Of a stretch of 64,000 nt of DNA, positions 47,301 to 55,600 are shown in pieces. The DNA is from Nodularia sp. LEGE 06071. GTDB taxonomy: Bacteria > Cyanobacteriota > Cyanobacteriia > Cyanobacteriales > Nostocaceae. The number at the start of each line of letters is the position of its first letter. The first letter of the stretch is position 1. A program made the position numbers and the translations under genes. Location: assembly GCF_015207755.1 (NCBI RefSeq), contig NZ_JADEWH010000002.1:540297-604296 (forward strand), read 5' to 3'. The notes below the pieces were generated by a model, which was given only the letters and a program-made list of their open reading frames with translations, ran no database searches and was not told where the DNA came from.

Positions 47301-47856
47301 GGATGATTCCCGCAGTTTCTGTGGTATTTTCGCGGATTTTATCCAGATTTTTAGAATCAAGAATCTCTCTGAGTTCAGGAATTTCTAAAATAATTGCTTT
47401 AACTTTCTGCACATATTTTTTACCAACCCGTTTCCAGTTAAAATCATCTGGTAATGAGGAATCAGGATTAACTTGATACCAAATTTGTAGTAATTTACTT
47501 GTGTCTATAGTCTGTTGGTCATTCTTAAAAGCATTTCCCAAAATTGCTTTAACTTCTAGATGTTTGAGAAATTTCTTTATCGGCTGTGCATACTTTTTGA
47601 TTTCATTTTCGGAAAGTTCACCATCTTCTAAATCTTGCTGCATCAGTTGCAAAAATTCTGACAGCGCCATGACAACAGCTTTCTCAAGGGGTTCTCGCTT
47701 AAAGGGTGCGGTTACAGCATTGCTAAGGACATTTTTGAAAAAATCTTTAGCGTAATCTTTAACTAATTCTTCTACAAAGTCTTGGCTGATAATCGTCTTA
47801 ACCAGAAATCCAAATCCTTTTAGAAGAACCCAGGTAGTGAACCATTCAACTATCAT
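44332..47856 (-). CDS. NACHT NTPase with C-terminal HEAT repeats (STAND protein)
   Basis: 1174 residues from the ATG at 47854-47856 (MIVEWFTTWVLLKGFGFLV); the frame is open 13 codons further. Residues 1-280 are an unassigned N-terminal domain; about 290-560 a NACHT NTPase with P-loop VILGDPGSGKSTLLQFLALN, Walker B-like NALVMFDGLDEVFDP, TSRIIGYKP (sensor) and helical region; about 750-1090 near-identical HEAT repeats of 35-36 residues (AAIEALASNYKDDPQTKTFL). STAND proteins of this type sense ligands through repeats and oligomerise; bacterial NACHT proteins include anti-phage defence. The HEAT unit similarity at DNA level shows recent expansion. Confidence 0.88.
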   Translation of the reverse strand: MIVEWFTTWVLLKGFGFLVKTIISQDFVEELVKDYAKDFFKNVLSNAVTAPFKREPLEKAVVMALSEFLQLMQQDLEDGELSENEIKKYAQPIKKFLKHLEVKAILGNAFKNDQQTIDTSKLLQIWYQVNPDSSLPDDFNWKRVGKKYVQKVKAIILEIPELREILDSKNLDKIRENTTETAGIIPAFDLERYQEGICECYGNLKLDSLDTSGYAYNELKLWRMFIAQNVRETDKFLPQIHELPKEHYRRLHKNSEIEAELQAEELERHKRVYLEQPILSVLDVIQKKQNYKYIVILGDPGSGKSTLLQFLALNWAETPLDNVISRPIPLLIELRTYMRRREDQECNNFLEFFHKCSGAIHHLNQHQLNEQLNSGNALVMFDGLDEVFDPGKREDVITDIHRFTNQYPNVQVIVTSRIIGYKPQKLRDAEFRHFILQDLEPEQIQDFIHRWHELTFSDEADKARKRERLQRGIETSKSIAELAGNPLLLTMMAILNRNQELPRDRAELYNQASRLLLHQWDVERVLVEDKRLDPKSIDYKDKQAMLRQVAHYMQTSEKGLAGNSISAEDLETILTAYLKTIEFEKPRDAARVMINQLRTRNFMLCFVGADYYAFVHRTFLEYFCASEFVWQFEKKRSIKIEDLKTEVFGKHWQDETWHEVLLLIAGMIEAEFVGEIIDYLMEQDGESEKFINLFLAAKCLTEVRNRSVIATTANQLLEQIKDLTKYDLWYYYQPYQDRDATKLVQEIRTQAVAAIATTWENDPQTKSILQKSATDDDDNNVRRAAIQALASNYKDDPQIKSFLQQHATDDNWDVRRAAIEALASNYKDDPQTKTILQQRATDDDDNDVRGAAIEALASNYKDDPQTKTFLQQRSTDESWNVRRAAIEALASNYKDDPQTKTFLQQRPTDDERWDVRRAAIEALASNYKDDPQTKTILQQRATDDERWDVRRAAIEALASNYKDDPQTKTFLQQRATDDERWNVRRAAIEALASNYKDDPQTKTFFQQRASDESWDVRRAAIEALASNYKDDPQTKTFLQQRASDESWNVRRAAIEALASNYKDDSQTKTFLQQRASDDERWNVRGAAIQALAKHYRNQPELFDIYYNCAVNDPCESGDIFNENPRRIALEIIIKQYPQHPQTLSLLRDRAENDPDEEVRKYAQKILKRLGKEKE
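44575..45535 (-). repeat. Tandem array of HEAT-coding DNA units (~102-108 bp)
   Basis: About nine units, each about 102-108 bp, nearly identical between copies (conserved TTTTGGTTTGGGGGTCATCT and AATTGCTGGCTAATGCTTCG; variable near the ATCATCAT tract). Length differences fall on whole codons, so the frame is kept. Recent unequal recombination is the likely origin. The plus-strand ORF at 44586-45461 is a composition artefact. Confidence 0.9.
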
Positions 47857-48452
47857 ACTCGTGTCTGTTGAGATTTTGACTACGAGTATATACACTAGAT
47901 TGAGCGATATTCCTGAATTTCAGGATAATTACAGAAATATCTGGTATTTTTTGAACTTAGCCTTACAGCGATTTTCAGGTAAATGAACCACACTTTAAAA
48001 TCTCACGCAAAGGCGCAAAGACGCAAAGGAAGAAGGAAATAAATCAACAATAGTGTGGTCTAAATGCGTGAAAACTGCTGTAAGTCCGGCTTAATCAGCC
48101 CCACAGTACAAATAGAAGCTGCAAAACCTGGGCTTCACTATCGTTCAGCGTTGGTAGCATCAGGCTAAATCCATAATATGCGATCGCCTCTGCAAAGACA
48201 TATAAACCTTGATCATATATAACGCATTATTACTGAGAATTTAGTATTAAAAGTAACTTAGTTTTACAGTTTATGTCAATTACCACATTTTTAAATGTGC
48301 GATGTTACAATTAGGATTAAATTTATGACAAAATCTCAACCGAGTCATTACCAATACGCTACAATTTATTTTTATTTATCAATCAGCTTACTTGCTCATA
48401 AATAAAAGTACTTCGCGCAGTCATAGCCTTAAATAAATGTAGGAGTGATGTT
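47857..48452. other. 596-bp divergent intergenic region
   Basis: Contains a purine-rich repeat CACGCAAAGGCGCAAAGACG (48003-48022) like others in the window and a GCGATCGC site (48180). No RNA or gene seen. GTG start of the next gene follows AGGAGTGATGTT. Confidence 0.45.
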
Positions 48453-49877
48453 GTGTTTAACTCAGGACAAATCTTGCAAGAAAGATATCAACTTCAAAAA
48501 CAGTTAGGACATACGATGACTGGTCGTCAAACCTGGTTAGCCGAAGATTTAGATAATGCAAGTCATGAGTTAGTTATTCTCAAACTTCTGGTTTTTAGTA
48601 ATGAACTTAACTGGGATGACGTTAAATTATTTGAGCGAGAAGCCCAAGTCCTGCAAAATCTCAATCACCAGAGAATACCCCGCTACCGAGATTACTTTTT
48701 AGTTGACCAGCAGCCTGGGTCAGGTCTGAGTTGGTGGAGTTTGGTACAAGATTATATTCCTGGTTCCACTTTACAAGAATTGTTGGCAAAAGGCACTAAA
48801 TTTAGTGAGTTAGAACTCAAACAAATTGCCAAACAAATTTTGCAAATTTTGATTTATCTACACCAATTAAATCCTGCGGTTCTCCATCGAGATATTAAAC
48901 CCAGTAACTTGATTCAGGGTGAAGATAAACAGATATATCTTGTGGATTTTGGTGCAGTACAAGACCGCATGGCTGTCACGGGATTAACCTTCACTGTGGT
49001 GGGTACTGTGGGCTATACTCCAATGGAACAGTTTTGGGGACGAGCTGTACCAGCATCTGATCTCTATGGTTTGGGAGCCACATTAATTCATTTACTCACA
49101 GGTGTAGCTCCGGCTGAATTACCTCAGAATAATTTGCGAATTCAATTTGCAGACCACACCAGTGTAAGCGCCAATTTTGTGAGTTGGATTGAAAAACTCA
49201 CTCACCCAGCTTTAGAACAAAGATTTGCCACTGCTGAGGAAGCTCTGGAGTTACTTTTTCAGAAACTGCCTTCTAGCTCTAGTCAGACGTTTTCTGCCAA
49301 AAAAAATCCAGTTATACACCTTGTCAGACCTTTTCTTGTGGTCACTAAAAAGTCCACTGAAGAATTAGAAATTTATAGATATAAAGAACCAGTACAATAT
49401 AAAAAATTTCTAATCTTTATACCATTATTTTTGTTTATGATTGGGGGATTTGAATTACTGGGAATCACAGGATTCATTATGTTAACCTGGGTAATCCTGA
49501 GATGGAAAATACTAGATGATTCAACCAACAAAGAAATTGATGTATTAATTAAAAAACTTCTAAATAGAGATGTTAATTCAATTAAAAAAGATAATTATGG
49601 TGGTTATATTCGCTTTGATGCCAAAGACAAATGTTTTATATTTCAGAACTGCTGGTTTGGCAAATTTGAGTCAAGCTCTGACTTAATTACAAATATTCGC
49701 TCTATTTATGTATGTCAACAAAATGAAAATCGCTCTAATCAATTTTCTACAGGAGCTAACAACTGGCAAGTAGTTATCCGGACATATCGCGATCGCATTC
49801 GCTTAAATTGGCGCTTAAATGAAGAAGAATGCGCTTGGTTAGTTAATGAAATTCAGACTTGGCTCCATCACTCTTGA
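48453..49877 (+). CDS. Ser/Thr protein kinase with C-terminal membrane anchor
   Basis: 474 residues with a GTG start at 48453 after an AGGAG-type RBS. Kinase domain 1-275: LQKQLGHTMTGRQTWLAED, LVILKLLVF (catalytic Lys), VLHRDIKPSNLIQGED (catalytic loop), LVDFGAVQD (DFG), GYTPMEQFWG (activation region) and DLYGLGATLIHLLTG. Two hydrophobic helices at about 315-350 (FLIFIPLFLFMIGGF, GFIMLTWVILRW) and a cytosolic C-terminal domain of about 120 residues. Substrate unknown. Its end overlaps the convergent oxidoreductase gene by 10 bp. Confidence 0.92.
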   Translation: MFNSGQILQERYQLQKQLGHTMTGRQTWLAEDLDNASHELVILKLLVFSNELNWDDVKLFEREAQVLQNLNHQRIPRYRDYFLVDQQPGSGLSWWSLVQDYIPGSTLQELLAKGTKFSELELKQIAKQILQILIYLHQLNPAVLHRDIKPSNLIQGEDKQIYLVDFGAVQDRMAVTGLTFTVVGTVGYTPMEQFWGRAVPASDLYGLGATLIHLLTGVAPAELPQNNLRIQFADHTSVSANFVSWIEKLTHPALEQRFATAEEALELLFQKLPSSSSQTFSAKKNPVIHLVRPFLVVTKKSTEELEIYRYKEPVQYKKFLIFIPLFLFMIGGFELLGITGFIMLTWVILRWKILDDSTNKEIDVLIKKLLNRDVNSIKKDNYGGYIRFDAKDKCFIFQNCWFGKFESSSDLITNIRSIYVCQQNENRSNQFSTGANNWQVVIRTYRDRIRLNWRLNEEECAWLVNEIQTWLHHS

Positions 49878-50833
49878 GGCGATACTGAGGAACCAGAAAT
49901 AGCGATCGCAATTTTCCCCACAGTCCGTTCACTCTGACTATAACTATGAGCCATACCTAGTTCAGCTAGAGGAAATGTGCGGTCAATCACAGTTCGCATT
50001 TTACCTGACTCAATCAGTTTTTTGAGATAAACCAAGTCTTGCGTATTCGGACTCTCAATCACAAATTTAGCTTTTTGTCCGGTAAAGAAAGCTGTGAACA
50101 CAGTCTGTAGCAAGACTTCCGGCGTGGGTAAAGTCGATATATAAATACCGTTGGGTTTGAGGACTCCTTTGCAGTCAGAGAGCGATCGCTTGCCCACAGC
50201 ATCAAATATAATATCGTACTGCCCACTACCTTCAGTAAAATCCTGTTGGGTATAATCAATTACCCTATCTGCTCCCAAAGATTTCACAAAATCCAAATTT
50301 TTGGTACTACAAACACCCGTGACTTCTGTACCCAAAGCCTTGGCAATCTGCACAGCAAACATTCCTACCCCACCCGCAGCGCCATTAATTAACACAGTTT
50401 GACTCGATTTGATATTTCCCTGGTCACGCAGGGCTTGCAGAGCCGTCAGCGCCGCTAAAGGCACAGTAGCAGCTTCCTCAAAAGTTAAGTTCTTCGGCTT
50501 AAAAGCAATTAAATTTTCTTGTACGGCGGCAAATTCAGCATAAGCGCCGCCAGGAAAGCTAGTACTGCCATAAACAGCATCTCCTAGCTGAAAATGTGTC
50601 ACCTGCGAACCAACCGCTACCACTTCACCAGCCAGATCAAAACCCAAAATCAGGGGAAACTGATTACCTGTGAGTAAACTCAGCATACCCTTGCGGATTT
50701 TCCAGTCAATCGGATTAACACTACTGGCATGAACCTTGACAAGTAACTGGTTAGGCTTAATTTGCGGTTGCGCCACATCTTCGTATTGCAACACTTCAGC
50801 AGACCCATACCGACGGATAACAACCGCTTTCAT
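49868..50833 (-). CDS. NADPH:quinone oxidoreductase / zinc-independent alcohol dehydrogenase family
   Basis: 321 residues of the MDR superfamily, QOR-like (no zinc-binding Cys cluster). GroES-like N domain (HASSVNPIDWKIRKGMLSLL, ILGFDLAGEVVAVGS), Rossmann motif QTVLINGAAGGVGMFAVQIA, and LGADRVIDYTQQDF. It reduces quinones or enones with NADPH. No partner genes nearby. Confidence 0.9.
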   Translation of the reverse strand: MKAVVIRRYGSAEVLQYEDVAQPQIKPNQLLVKVHASSVNPIDWKIRKGMLSLLTGNQFPLILGFDLAGEVVAVGSQVTHFQLGDAVYGSTSFPGGAYAEFAAVQENLIAFKPKNLTFEEAATVPLAALTALQALRDQGNIKSSQTVLINGAAGGVGMFAVQIAKALGTEVTGVCSTKNLDFVKSLGADRVIDYTQQDFTEGSGQYDIIFDAVGKRSLSDCKGVLKPNGIYISTLPTPEVLLQTVFTAFFTGQKAKFVIESPNTQDLVYLKKLIESGKMRTVIDRTFPLAELGMAHSYSQSERTVGKIAIAISGSSVSPQE

Positions 50834-51120
50834 CGAATTTCTCCTGCTACCCTGTTTGACTAAAAAGCCTCTTGTGAACCATTAACCCAGTTTTTAGGAC
50901 ATTGGGAAAGTATCTTTGGGCAGAATTATTCAGACATTCAGCAAATTTAAGCTTTTCCTCCAAAGCTGTGTAGGAATATTCAGCCCTGATTAGGGGACGG
51001 ATGAGGAAACCCATCTCACCAGAAAATTTGTCATGTTTTTTGATTTGTCAGTCTCTAGAACATTTATACATTCTGGAGTATTTCAGTTTCGCCAATGTCT
51101 TGTACGTCAACAACTTACTT

Positions 51121-51311
51121 CTTAGTAAGGCTACGGTGTACACACAAATCTTGCCTGTCTGCGTTTGAGCCTGTTTAGCCCCCTAAATCCCCTGCCCCCG
51201 TGACCCCCAAATTTGGGGGTAAAATGGGGGACTTTGAAAATTCTTGTTCCCCCAGAATTGGGGGTTAGGGGGCGATTCGATCTCTTGTGTGTACACCGTA
51301 GCCTTAGTAAG
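51121..51311. mobile_element. MITE-like element, family 1, copy B
   Basis: Inverted repeats of about 26 bp: CTTAGTAAGGCTACGGTGTA CACAC on the left and its complement ending GTGTACACCGTAGCCTTAGTAAG on the right with one mismatch. The inner 51132-51300 unit (169 bp) shares its ends with 6017-6169, but the interior differs (CCCCCAAATTTGGGGG blocks). Confidence 0.65.
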
Positions 51312-51795
51312 GAGAGGGTTGGGGTGAGGTTTCTTCAATTAGCCCCAGGCTTAATGAATAGGTATTTTTATCTCCAAAAAATAAAATAAATATAAAACGC
51401 ATTTTTTCCCCAAAAGAAATGCTAGGTTAGATACATATTCAAATATGCTCGACATCTCAATTTTAACTTTGCGAAATCCTCAATATATCCCCCGTTAACA
51501 AGTAAATCCGGTCAGCAATTATGCACATTATGTCCTTGTAGCTATAAATTATCAATAAGTGTATGATGGATATTATATAAGGAGCCTTGTTTCACTCCTT
51601 TGATGCAATTTATTCCCGCTTAATACTCTGAAAAGTTAAAAAAAGATGAATTGCATTTTTACCTCAAAAAAAATGATATGTTAGATACAGAATTGAATCT
51701 TTCGCCGTTCTGGAGTAGTACGACATCAATCTGTTCCAGTTTTTCACCCCTTAATTCCCTAGTATGTCTTGCTTGAAATGGGATTTAAGGCTAAT

Positions 51796-52022
51796 TTGAG
51801 TACAAATTTGTGTACCCTAAAGCTAAAACAAAATAGAATCAAAGCCTTGCGATAACTGGATTTTGACTGAGTACAAAGAAATCCTGAACCCCTATTGCTA
51901 AATACTCGTACCCCAACTGAAAAATACTAGAACCCCTACCCGAAAAATAAATTTTTAATGCTTGTAAAACCCACACAGTTAGGGTTTGAAATTTTGAGTA
52001 CAAGCGTAATAAATCCAATAAA
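51796..52022 (+). promoter_or_regulatory. Candidate nif regulatory module upstream of nifB
   Basis: Blocks in order: TTGAGTACAAA (51796-51806), TGAGTACAAA (51868-51877), CCCCTA (51889-51894), GTACCCC (51908-51914), TACTAGAACCCCTACCC (51925-51941), AGGGTTTGA (51981-51989), TTGAGTACAA (51994-52003), AATCCAATAAA (52012-52022). This matches the module before nifP (42658-42877) in block order, orientation and nearly all gaps. It ends 364 bp upstream of the nifB start, so a long leader or second promoter is implied. Confidence 0.75.
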
Positions 52023-52385
52023 TTCTATACTCCATAAACGCGCCGACCATTTGAGAACGACTGCTATAAATCTTATATCGCCAATCACTCAACGCCAAGC
52101 CAAAAGCAAAAGCGCCAAGTGAGTGGAGGGATGAGATAGCACCATGCCTTAAGTGAATCGAAGTCGCGGCTGTACTCACACACAAATACCCCAGATAGAC
52201 CTCAAACTTGACACACACCAGCCGAACCAGAACCTCAGTCAACAGTAAACAAACTAATAACTGATAACTATTAACTGTTCACTGTTCACTGATTACAAGA
52301 CGCGACTTCAGTTCTTAGGTAAAGACAGTAGCAACGGCATCTCCCACTGTGGCATTTAGCCCACCACTGACCCTTGCGAAATTCA

Positions 52386-53828
52386 ATGATACTACCGTCT
52401 AACGGACTCCTCACCTCCTCCCATCAGGAACCAGCATCAACCCAAGCAAAATCAGGTGGTTGCGGATGCGATAGCAGCACCACCGTAGAAATGGATCAAA
52501 AGCTCCAAGAACGCATCGCCCAACATCCCTGTTATAGTGAAGATGCCCATCACCACTACGCCAGGATGCACGTTGCAGTTGCACCAGCTTGTAACATTCA
52601 ATGCAACTATTGCAATCGCAAATACGACTGTGCTAACGAAAGCCGTCCTGGAGTAGTTAGCGAATTGCTAACACCAGAAGAAGCTGCACACAAGGCTTTG
52701 GTGATTGCAGGCAAAATTCCCCAAATGACAGTGGTCGGAATTGCGGGCCCTGGTGATCCATTGGCGAATCCTGAAAAGACTTTCCGCACATTTGAGTTGA
52801 TTGCAGACAAAGCACCAGATATTAAGCTTTGCCTTTCAACGAACGGTTTAATGTTAACTGAATACATTGACCGCATTAAACAACTAAATATCGATCACGT
52901 TACTATCACCCTAAATACCATTGACCCAGAAATCGGCGCTCAGATTTATTCTTGGGTTCACTACAAACGGAAACGTTATAGAGGTGTTGAAGGGGCTAAG
53001 ATTCTGCTAGAAAAGCAGATGGAAGGCTTGCAAGCTTTGAGAGAAGCTGATATTCTGTGCAAAGTTAACTCCGTGATGATTCCAGGAATTAATGACCAGC
53101 ACTTGATCGAAGTCAATAAAATGATTCGTGAAAACGGTGCTTTCCTGCACAACATCATGCCTTTGATTTCTGCACCGGAACACGGCACACATTTCGGCTT
53201 AACAGGTCAACGTGGCCCTACACCCAAAGAAGTCAAGTCAGTTCAAGACAATTGCGCCGGCAACATGAAAATGATGCGCCATTGTCGCCAATGCCGAGCC
53301 GATGCGGTAGGATTATTAGGAGAAGACCGCAGTCAGGAATTTACTAAAGATAAATTCTTGGAAATGACTCCAGAATATGACCTAGAACAACGCACCCTGG
53401 TTCACGAAGGAATTGAGAAGTTTAAAGAAGAACTGAAAATAGCCAAAGACAAGGCTAGTGCTGGCAAGAAATTTGCCAATAATCCGAAAATATTAGTTGC
53501 AGTAGCCACTAAAGGCGGCGGATTAGTTAACCAACACTTCGGTCATGCGAAGGAATTCCAAATTTACGAAGTTGATGGTAATCAAGTTACTTTTGTCAGT
53601 CATCGCAAGATTGACCAGTATTGTCAAGGTGGATTTAGTGAAGAAGCCACTTTTGAACATATCATGGCAGCGATCGCGGATTGCAAAGCAGTTTTAGTCT
53701 CTAAGATTGGTAACTGTCCTCAAGAGAAGTTGCAAGCAGCGGGAATACAGACTATTGAAGCTTACGACGTGATTGAAAAAGTTGCTTTGGAATTTTACGA
53801 GCAATATGTTCAGGAGTTAGGAAATTAG
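52386..53828 (+). CDS. nifB: FeMo-cofactor biosynthesis radical SAM protein NifB
   Basis: 480 residues from the ATG at 52386; a TTG at 52374 in frame is possible. Radical SAM cluster [14 protein letters not shown] (residues about 75-88) binds the 4Fe-4S; NifB builds NifB-co, the FeMo-co precursor. [18 protein letters not shown] and [14 protein letters not shown] are SAM-domain motifs; the C-terminal 110 residues ([20 protein letters not shown]) form the NifX-like domain. First gene of nifB-fdxN-nifS-nifU. Confidence 0.97.
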   Translation: MILPSNGLLTSSHQEPASTQAKSGGCGCDSSTTVEMDQKLQERIAQHPCYSEDAHHHYARMHVAVAPACNIQCNYCNRKYDCANESRPGVVSELLTPEEAAHKALVIAGKIPQMTVVGIAGPGDPLANPEKTFRTFELIADKAPDIKLCLSTNGLMLTEYIDRIKQLNIDHVTITLNTIDPEIGAQIYSWVHYKRKRYRGVEGAKILLEKQMEGLQALREADILCKVNSVMIPGINDQHLIEVNKMIRENGAFLHNIMPLISAPEHGTHFGLTGQRGPTPKEVKSVQDNCAGNMKMMRHCRQCRADAVGLLGEDRSQEFTKDKFLEMTPEYDLEQRTLVHEGIEKFKEELKIAKDKASAGKKFANNPKILVAVATKGGGLVNQHFGHAKEFQIYEVDGNQVTFVSHRKIDQYCQGGFSEEATFEHIMAAIADCKAVLVSKIGNCPQEKLQAAGIQTIEAYDVIEKVALEFYEQYVQELGN

Positions 53829-53860
53829 GGAGTAGGGAGTAGGGAGTAGGGAGTAGGGAA
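53826..53860. repeat. Short tandem repeat (GGAGTAG)
   Basis: Four to five tandem GGAGTAG heptamers directly after the nifB stop, followed by a C-rich counterpart CCACTCCCCACTCCCC (53901-53916) of the opposite strand. The two can pair as a long imperfect hairpin between nifB and fdxN. Confidence 0.7.
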
Positions 53861-53939
53861 TATTTACCACTAACCACTCATTACTCCCCACTCATCCCTT
53901 ACCACTCCCCACTCCCCTATCTTCAAAAGGAGAATAATC

Positions 53940-54293
53940 ATGGCTTATCAAGTCACTAGCCAATGTATTTCCTGTGATCTTTGTCTGTCTGTATGTCCCA
54001 CTAATGCAGTGAAGGTAATTGACGGTAATCATTGGATTGACCCCGAACTCTGCACAAACTGCGTTGGTAGTGTTTATTCCGTTCCTCAGTGTCAAGCTGG
54101 TTGTCCCACCTGCACCGGTTGTGTGAAACAACCCAATGATTATTGGGAAGGCTGGTTTGCTAATTACAATCGCTCTTTAGCAAAATTAACTAAGAAACAA
54201 GATTACTGGGAACGTTGGTTTAACTATTATTCCACAAAATTCTCTGAACAATTATCTCGCCATCAGAGCGAAGTCATAGGTGTATCAGGATGA
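53940..54293 (+). CDS. fdxN: nif-linked 2[4Fe-4S] ferredoxin
   Basis: 117 residues. CISCDLCLSVCPTNAVKV and CTNC ... CQAGCPTCTGC give the eight cluster ligands; the C-terminal DYWEGWFANYNRSLAKLTKK tail is typical of cyanobacterial FdxN. It donates electrons in nif cofactor assembly. fdxN is split by a 55-kb element in Anabaena 7120; here it is whole. It overlaps nifS by 4 bp (ATGA). Confidence 0.95.
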   Translation: MAYQVTSQCISCDLCLSVCPTNAVKVIDGNHWIDPELCTNCVGSVYSVPQCQAGCPTCTGCVKQPNDYWEGWFANYNRSLAKLTKKQDYWERWFNYYSTKFSEQLSRHQSEVIGVSG

Positions 54294-55492
54294 GCATCAT
54301 TTATCTAGACAATAATGCTACAACGAAGGTAGACCCGGAAGTTTTAGAGGCGATGTTGCCTTATCTGCGGGACTACTACGGTAATCCTTCTAGTATGCAC
54401 ACCTTTGGTGGACAAGTTGGCAAAGCCGTTAAAACAGCACGCCAACAACTAGCAAACCTCCTTGGTGCTGAAGAGTCAGAAATTATCTACACGAGTTGCG
54501 GTACAGAGGGAGATAACGCTGCTATTCGCGCCGCACTGTTAGCACACCCAGAAAGACGACATATCATTACGACACAGGTTGAACACCCAGCCGTTTTGAA
54601 TGTCTGCAAACAACTGGAAACCCAAGGTTACACTGTTACCTATCTTTCGGTAAATCATCAGGGACAGCTAGATTTAGCTGAATTAGAAGCTTCTCTGACT
54701 GGTAACACCGCTTTGGTAACAATTATGTATGCCAACAACGAAACCGGTACGGTTTTCCCCATTGAGCAAATTGGGTTAAGAGTTAAAGAATACGGCGCAA
54801 TCTTTCATGTCGATGCAGTGCAAGCAGTGGGGAAAATTCCCCTGAACATGAAGACCAGCACGATAGATATGTTAACTCTGTCCGGTCACAAAATCCATGC
54901 TCCCAAAGGAATTGGAGCTTTGTATATCCGGCGCGGTGTGCGGTTTCGTCCCTTGTTACTGGGTGGACACCAAGAACGTGGTCGTCGGGCGGGAACGGAG
55001 AATGTTCCAGGGATTATTGCTCTAGGTAAGGCGGCAGAATTGGAACTCTTGCATTTAGAAGAGGCTACCACAAGAGAAAGGAAATTGCGCGATCGCCTGG
55101 AACAAACTTTACTCGCTAAAATTTCTGACTGTGAAGTGAATGGCGACCCAACGCAGAGATTGCCGAACACGACAAATATCGGCTTTAAATACATCGAAGG
55201 TGAAGCAATTCTGCTTTCCTTAAATAAATACGGTATCTGTGCCTCATCTGGTTCTGCTTGTACTTCTGGTTCCTTAGAACCTTCTCACGTTCTGCGGGCG
55301 ATGGGTTTACCCTACACCACCTTACACGGTTCCATTCGTTTCAGCCTGTGTCGCTACACTACAGAAGCCGAAATCGATCAAGTTATCGAAGTAATGCCCA
55401 GTATTATCGAACGTTTACGCGCCATGTCCCCCTTCAAAAATGATGATGCGGGTTGGCTACAAGAACAAGAACAAGCATTAATTCATCGCTAG
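54290..55492 (+). CDS. nifS: Cysteine desulfurase
   Basis: 400 residues. It takes sulfur from cysteine for Fe-S clusters built on NifU. PLP Lys in LTLSGHKIHAPKGIGALY, catalytic Cys in ASSGSACTSGSLEPSHVL near residue 326, N-terminal MSIIYLDNNATTKVDPEVL. Sequence and length fit NifS. It is translationally coupled to fdxN. Confidence 0.97.
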   Translation: MSIIYLDNNATTKVDPEVLEAMLPYLRDYYGNPSSMHTFGGQVGKAVKTARQQLANLLGAEESEIIYTSCGTEGDNAAIRAALLAHPERRHIITTQVEHPAVLNVCKQLETQGYTVTYLSVNHQGQLDLAELEASLTGNTALVTIMYANNETGTVFPIEQIGLRVKEYGAIFHVDAVQAVGKIPLNMKTSTIDMLTLSGHKIHAPKGIGALYIRRGVRFRPLLLGGHQERGRRAGTENVPGIIALGKAAELELLHLEEATTRERKLRDRLEQTLLAKISDCEVNGDPTQRLPNTTNIGFKYIEGEAILLSLNKYGICASSGSACTSGSLEPSHVLRAMGLPYTTLHGSIRFSLCRYTTEAEIDQVIEVMPSIIERLRAMSPFKNDDAGWLQEQEQALIHR

Positions 55493-55494
55493 GT

Positions 55495-55592
55495 ATTGGG
55501 TAATGGGTACTGGGTATTGGGAAAATTATCCTCATCCCTCATCCCGCCCTAGTGCCTAATCTAAAATCCAAAATCCAAAATCCAAAATCTAA
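55495..55592. repeat. Short tandem repeats between nifS and nifU
   Basis: GGGTA-type units (55496-55520) and AAAATCC heptamers (55562-55592). Low-complexity spacer; no gene. Confidence 0.6.
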
Positions 55593-55600
55593 AATTGACC

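Larger units (their letters stand above)
50834..52385. other. 1.55-kb intergenic region upstream of nifB
   Basis: The longest non-coding stretch in the window. It holds the family 1 MITE-like copy B (51121-51311), C-rich repeats (CCCCCAAATTTGGGGG), the nif module (51796-52022) and, just before nifB, a TGTTCACTG short tandem repeat (52274-52290). The ORFs in it (for example 51979-52242 minus) lack any family signal. Confidence 0.6.

Noticed and set aside
51979..52242. 87-aa minus-strand ORF upstream of nifB
   Set aside because: No domain, no RBS, and it overlaps the nif module and repeats.
53826..53920. GGAGTAG/CCACTCCCC tracts as a CRISPR array
   Set aside because: Units are 7 bp and have no spacers; short tandem repeats of the STRR kind. 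No CRISPR array is seen anywhere in the window.
53940..54293. Possible fdxN interruption
   Set aside because: fdxN is continuous with all eight cluster Cys, so no element is present.
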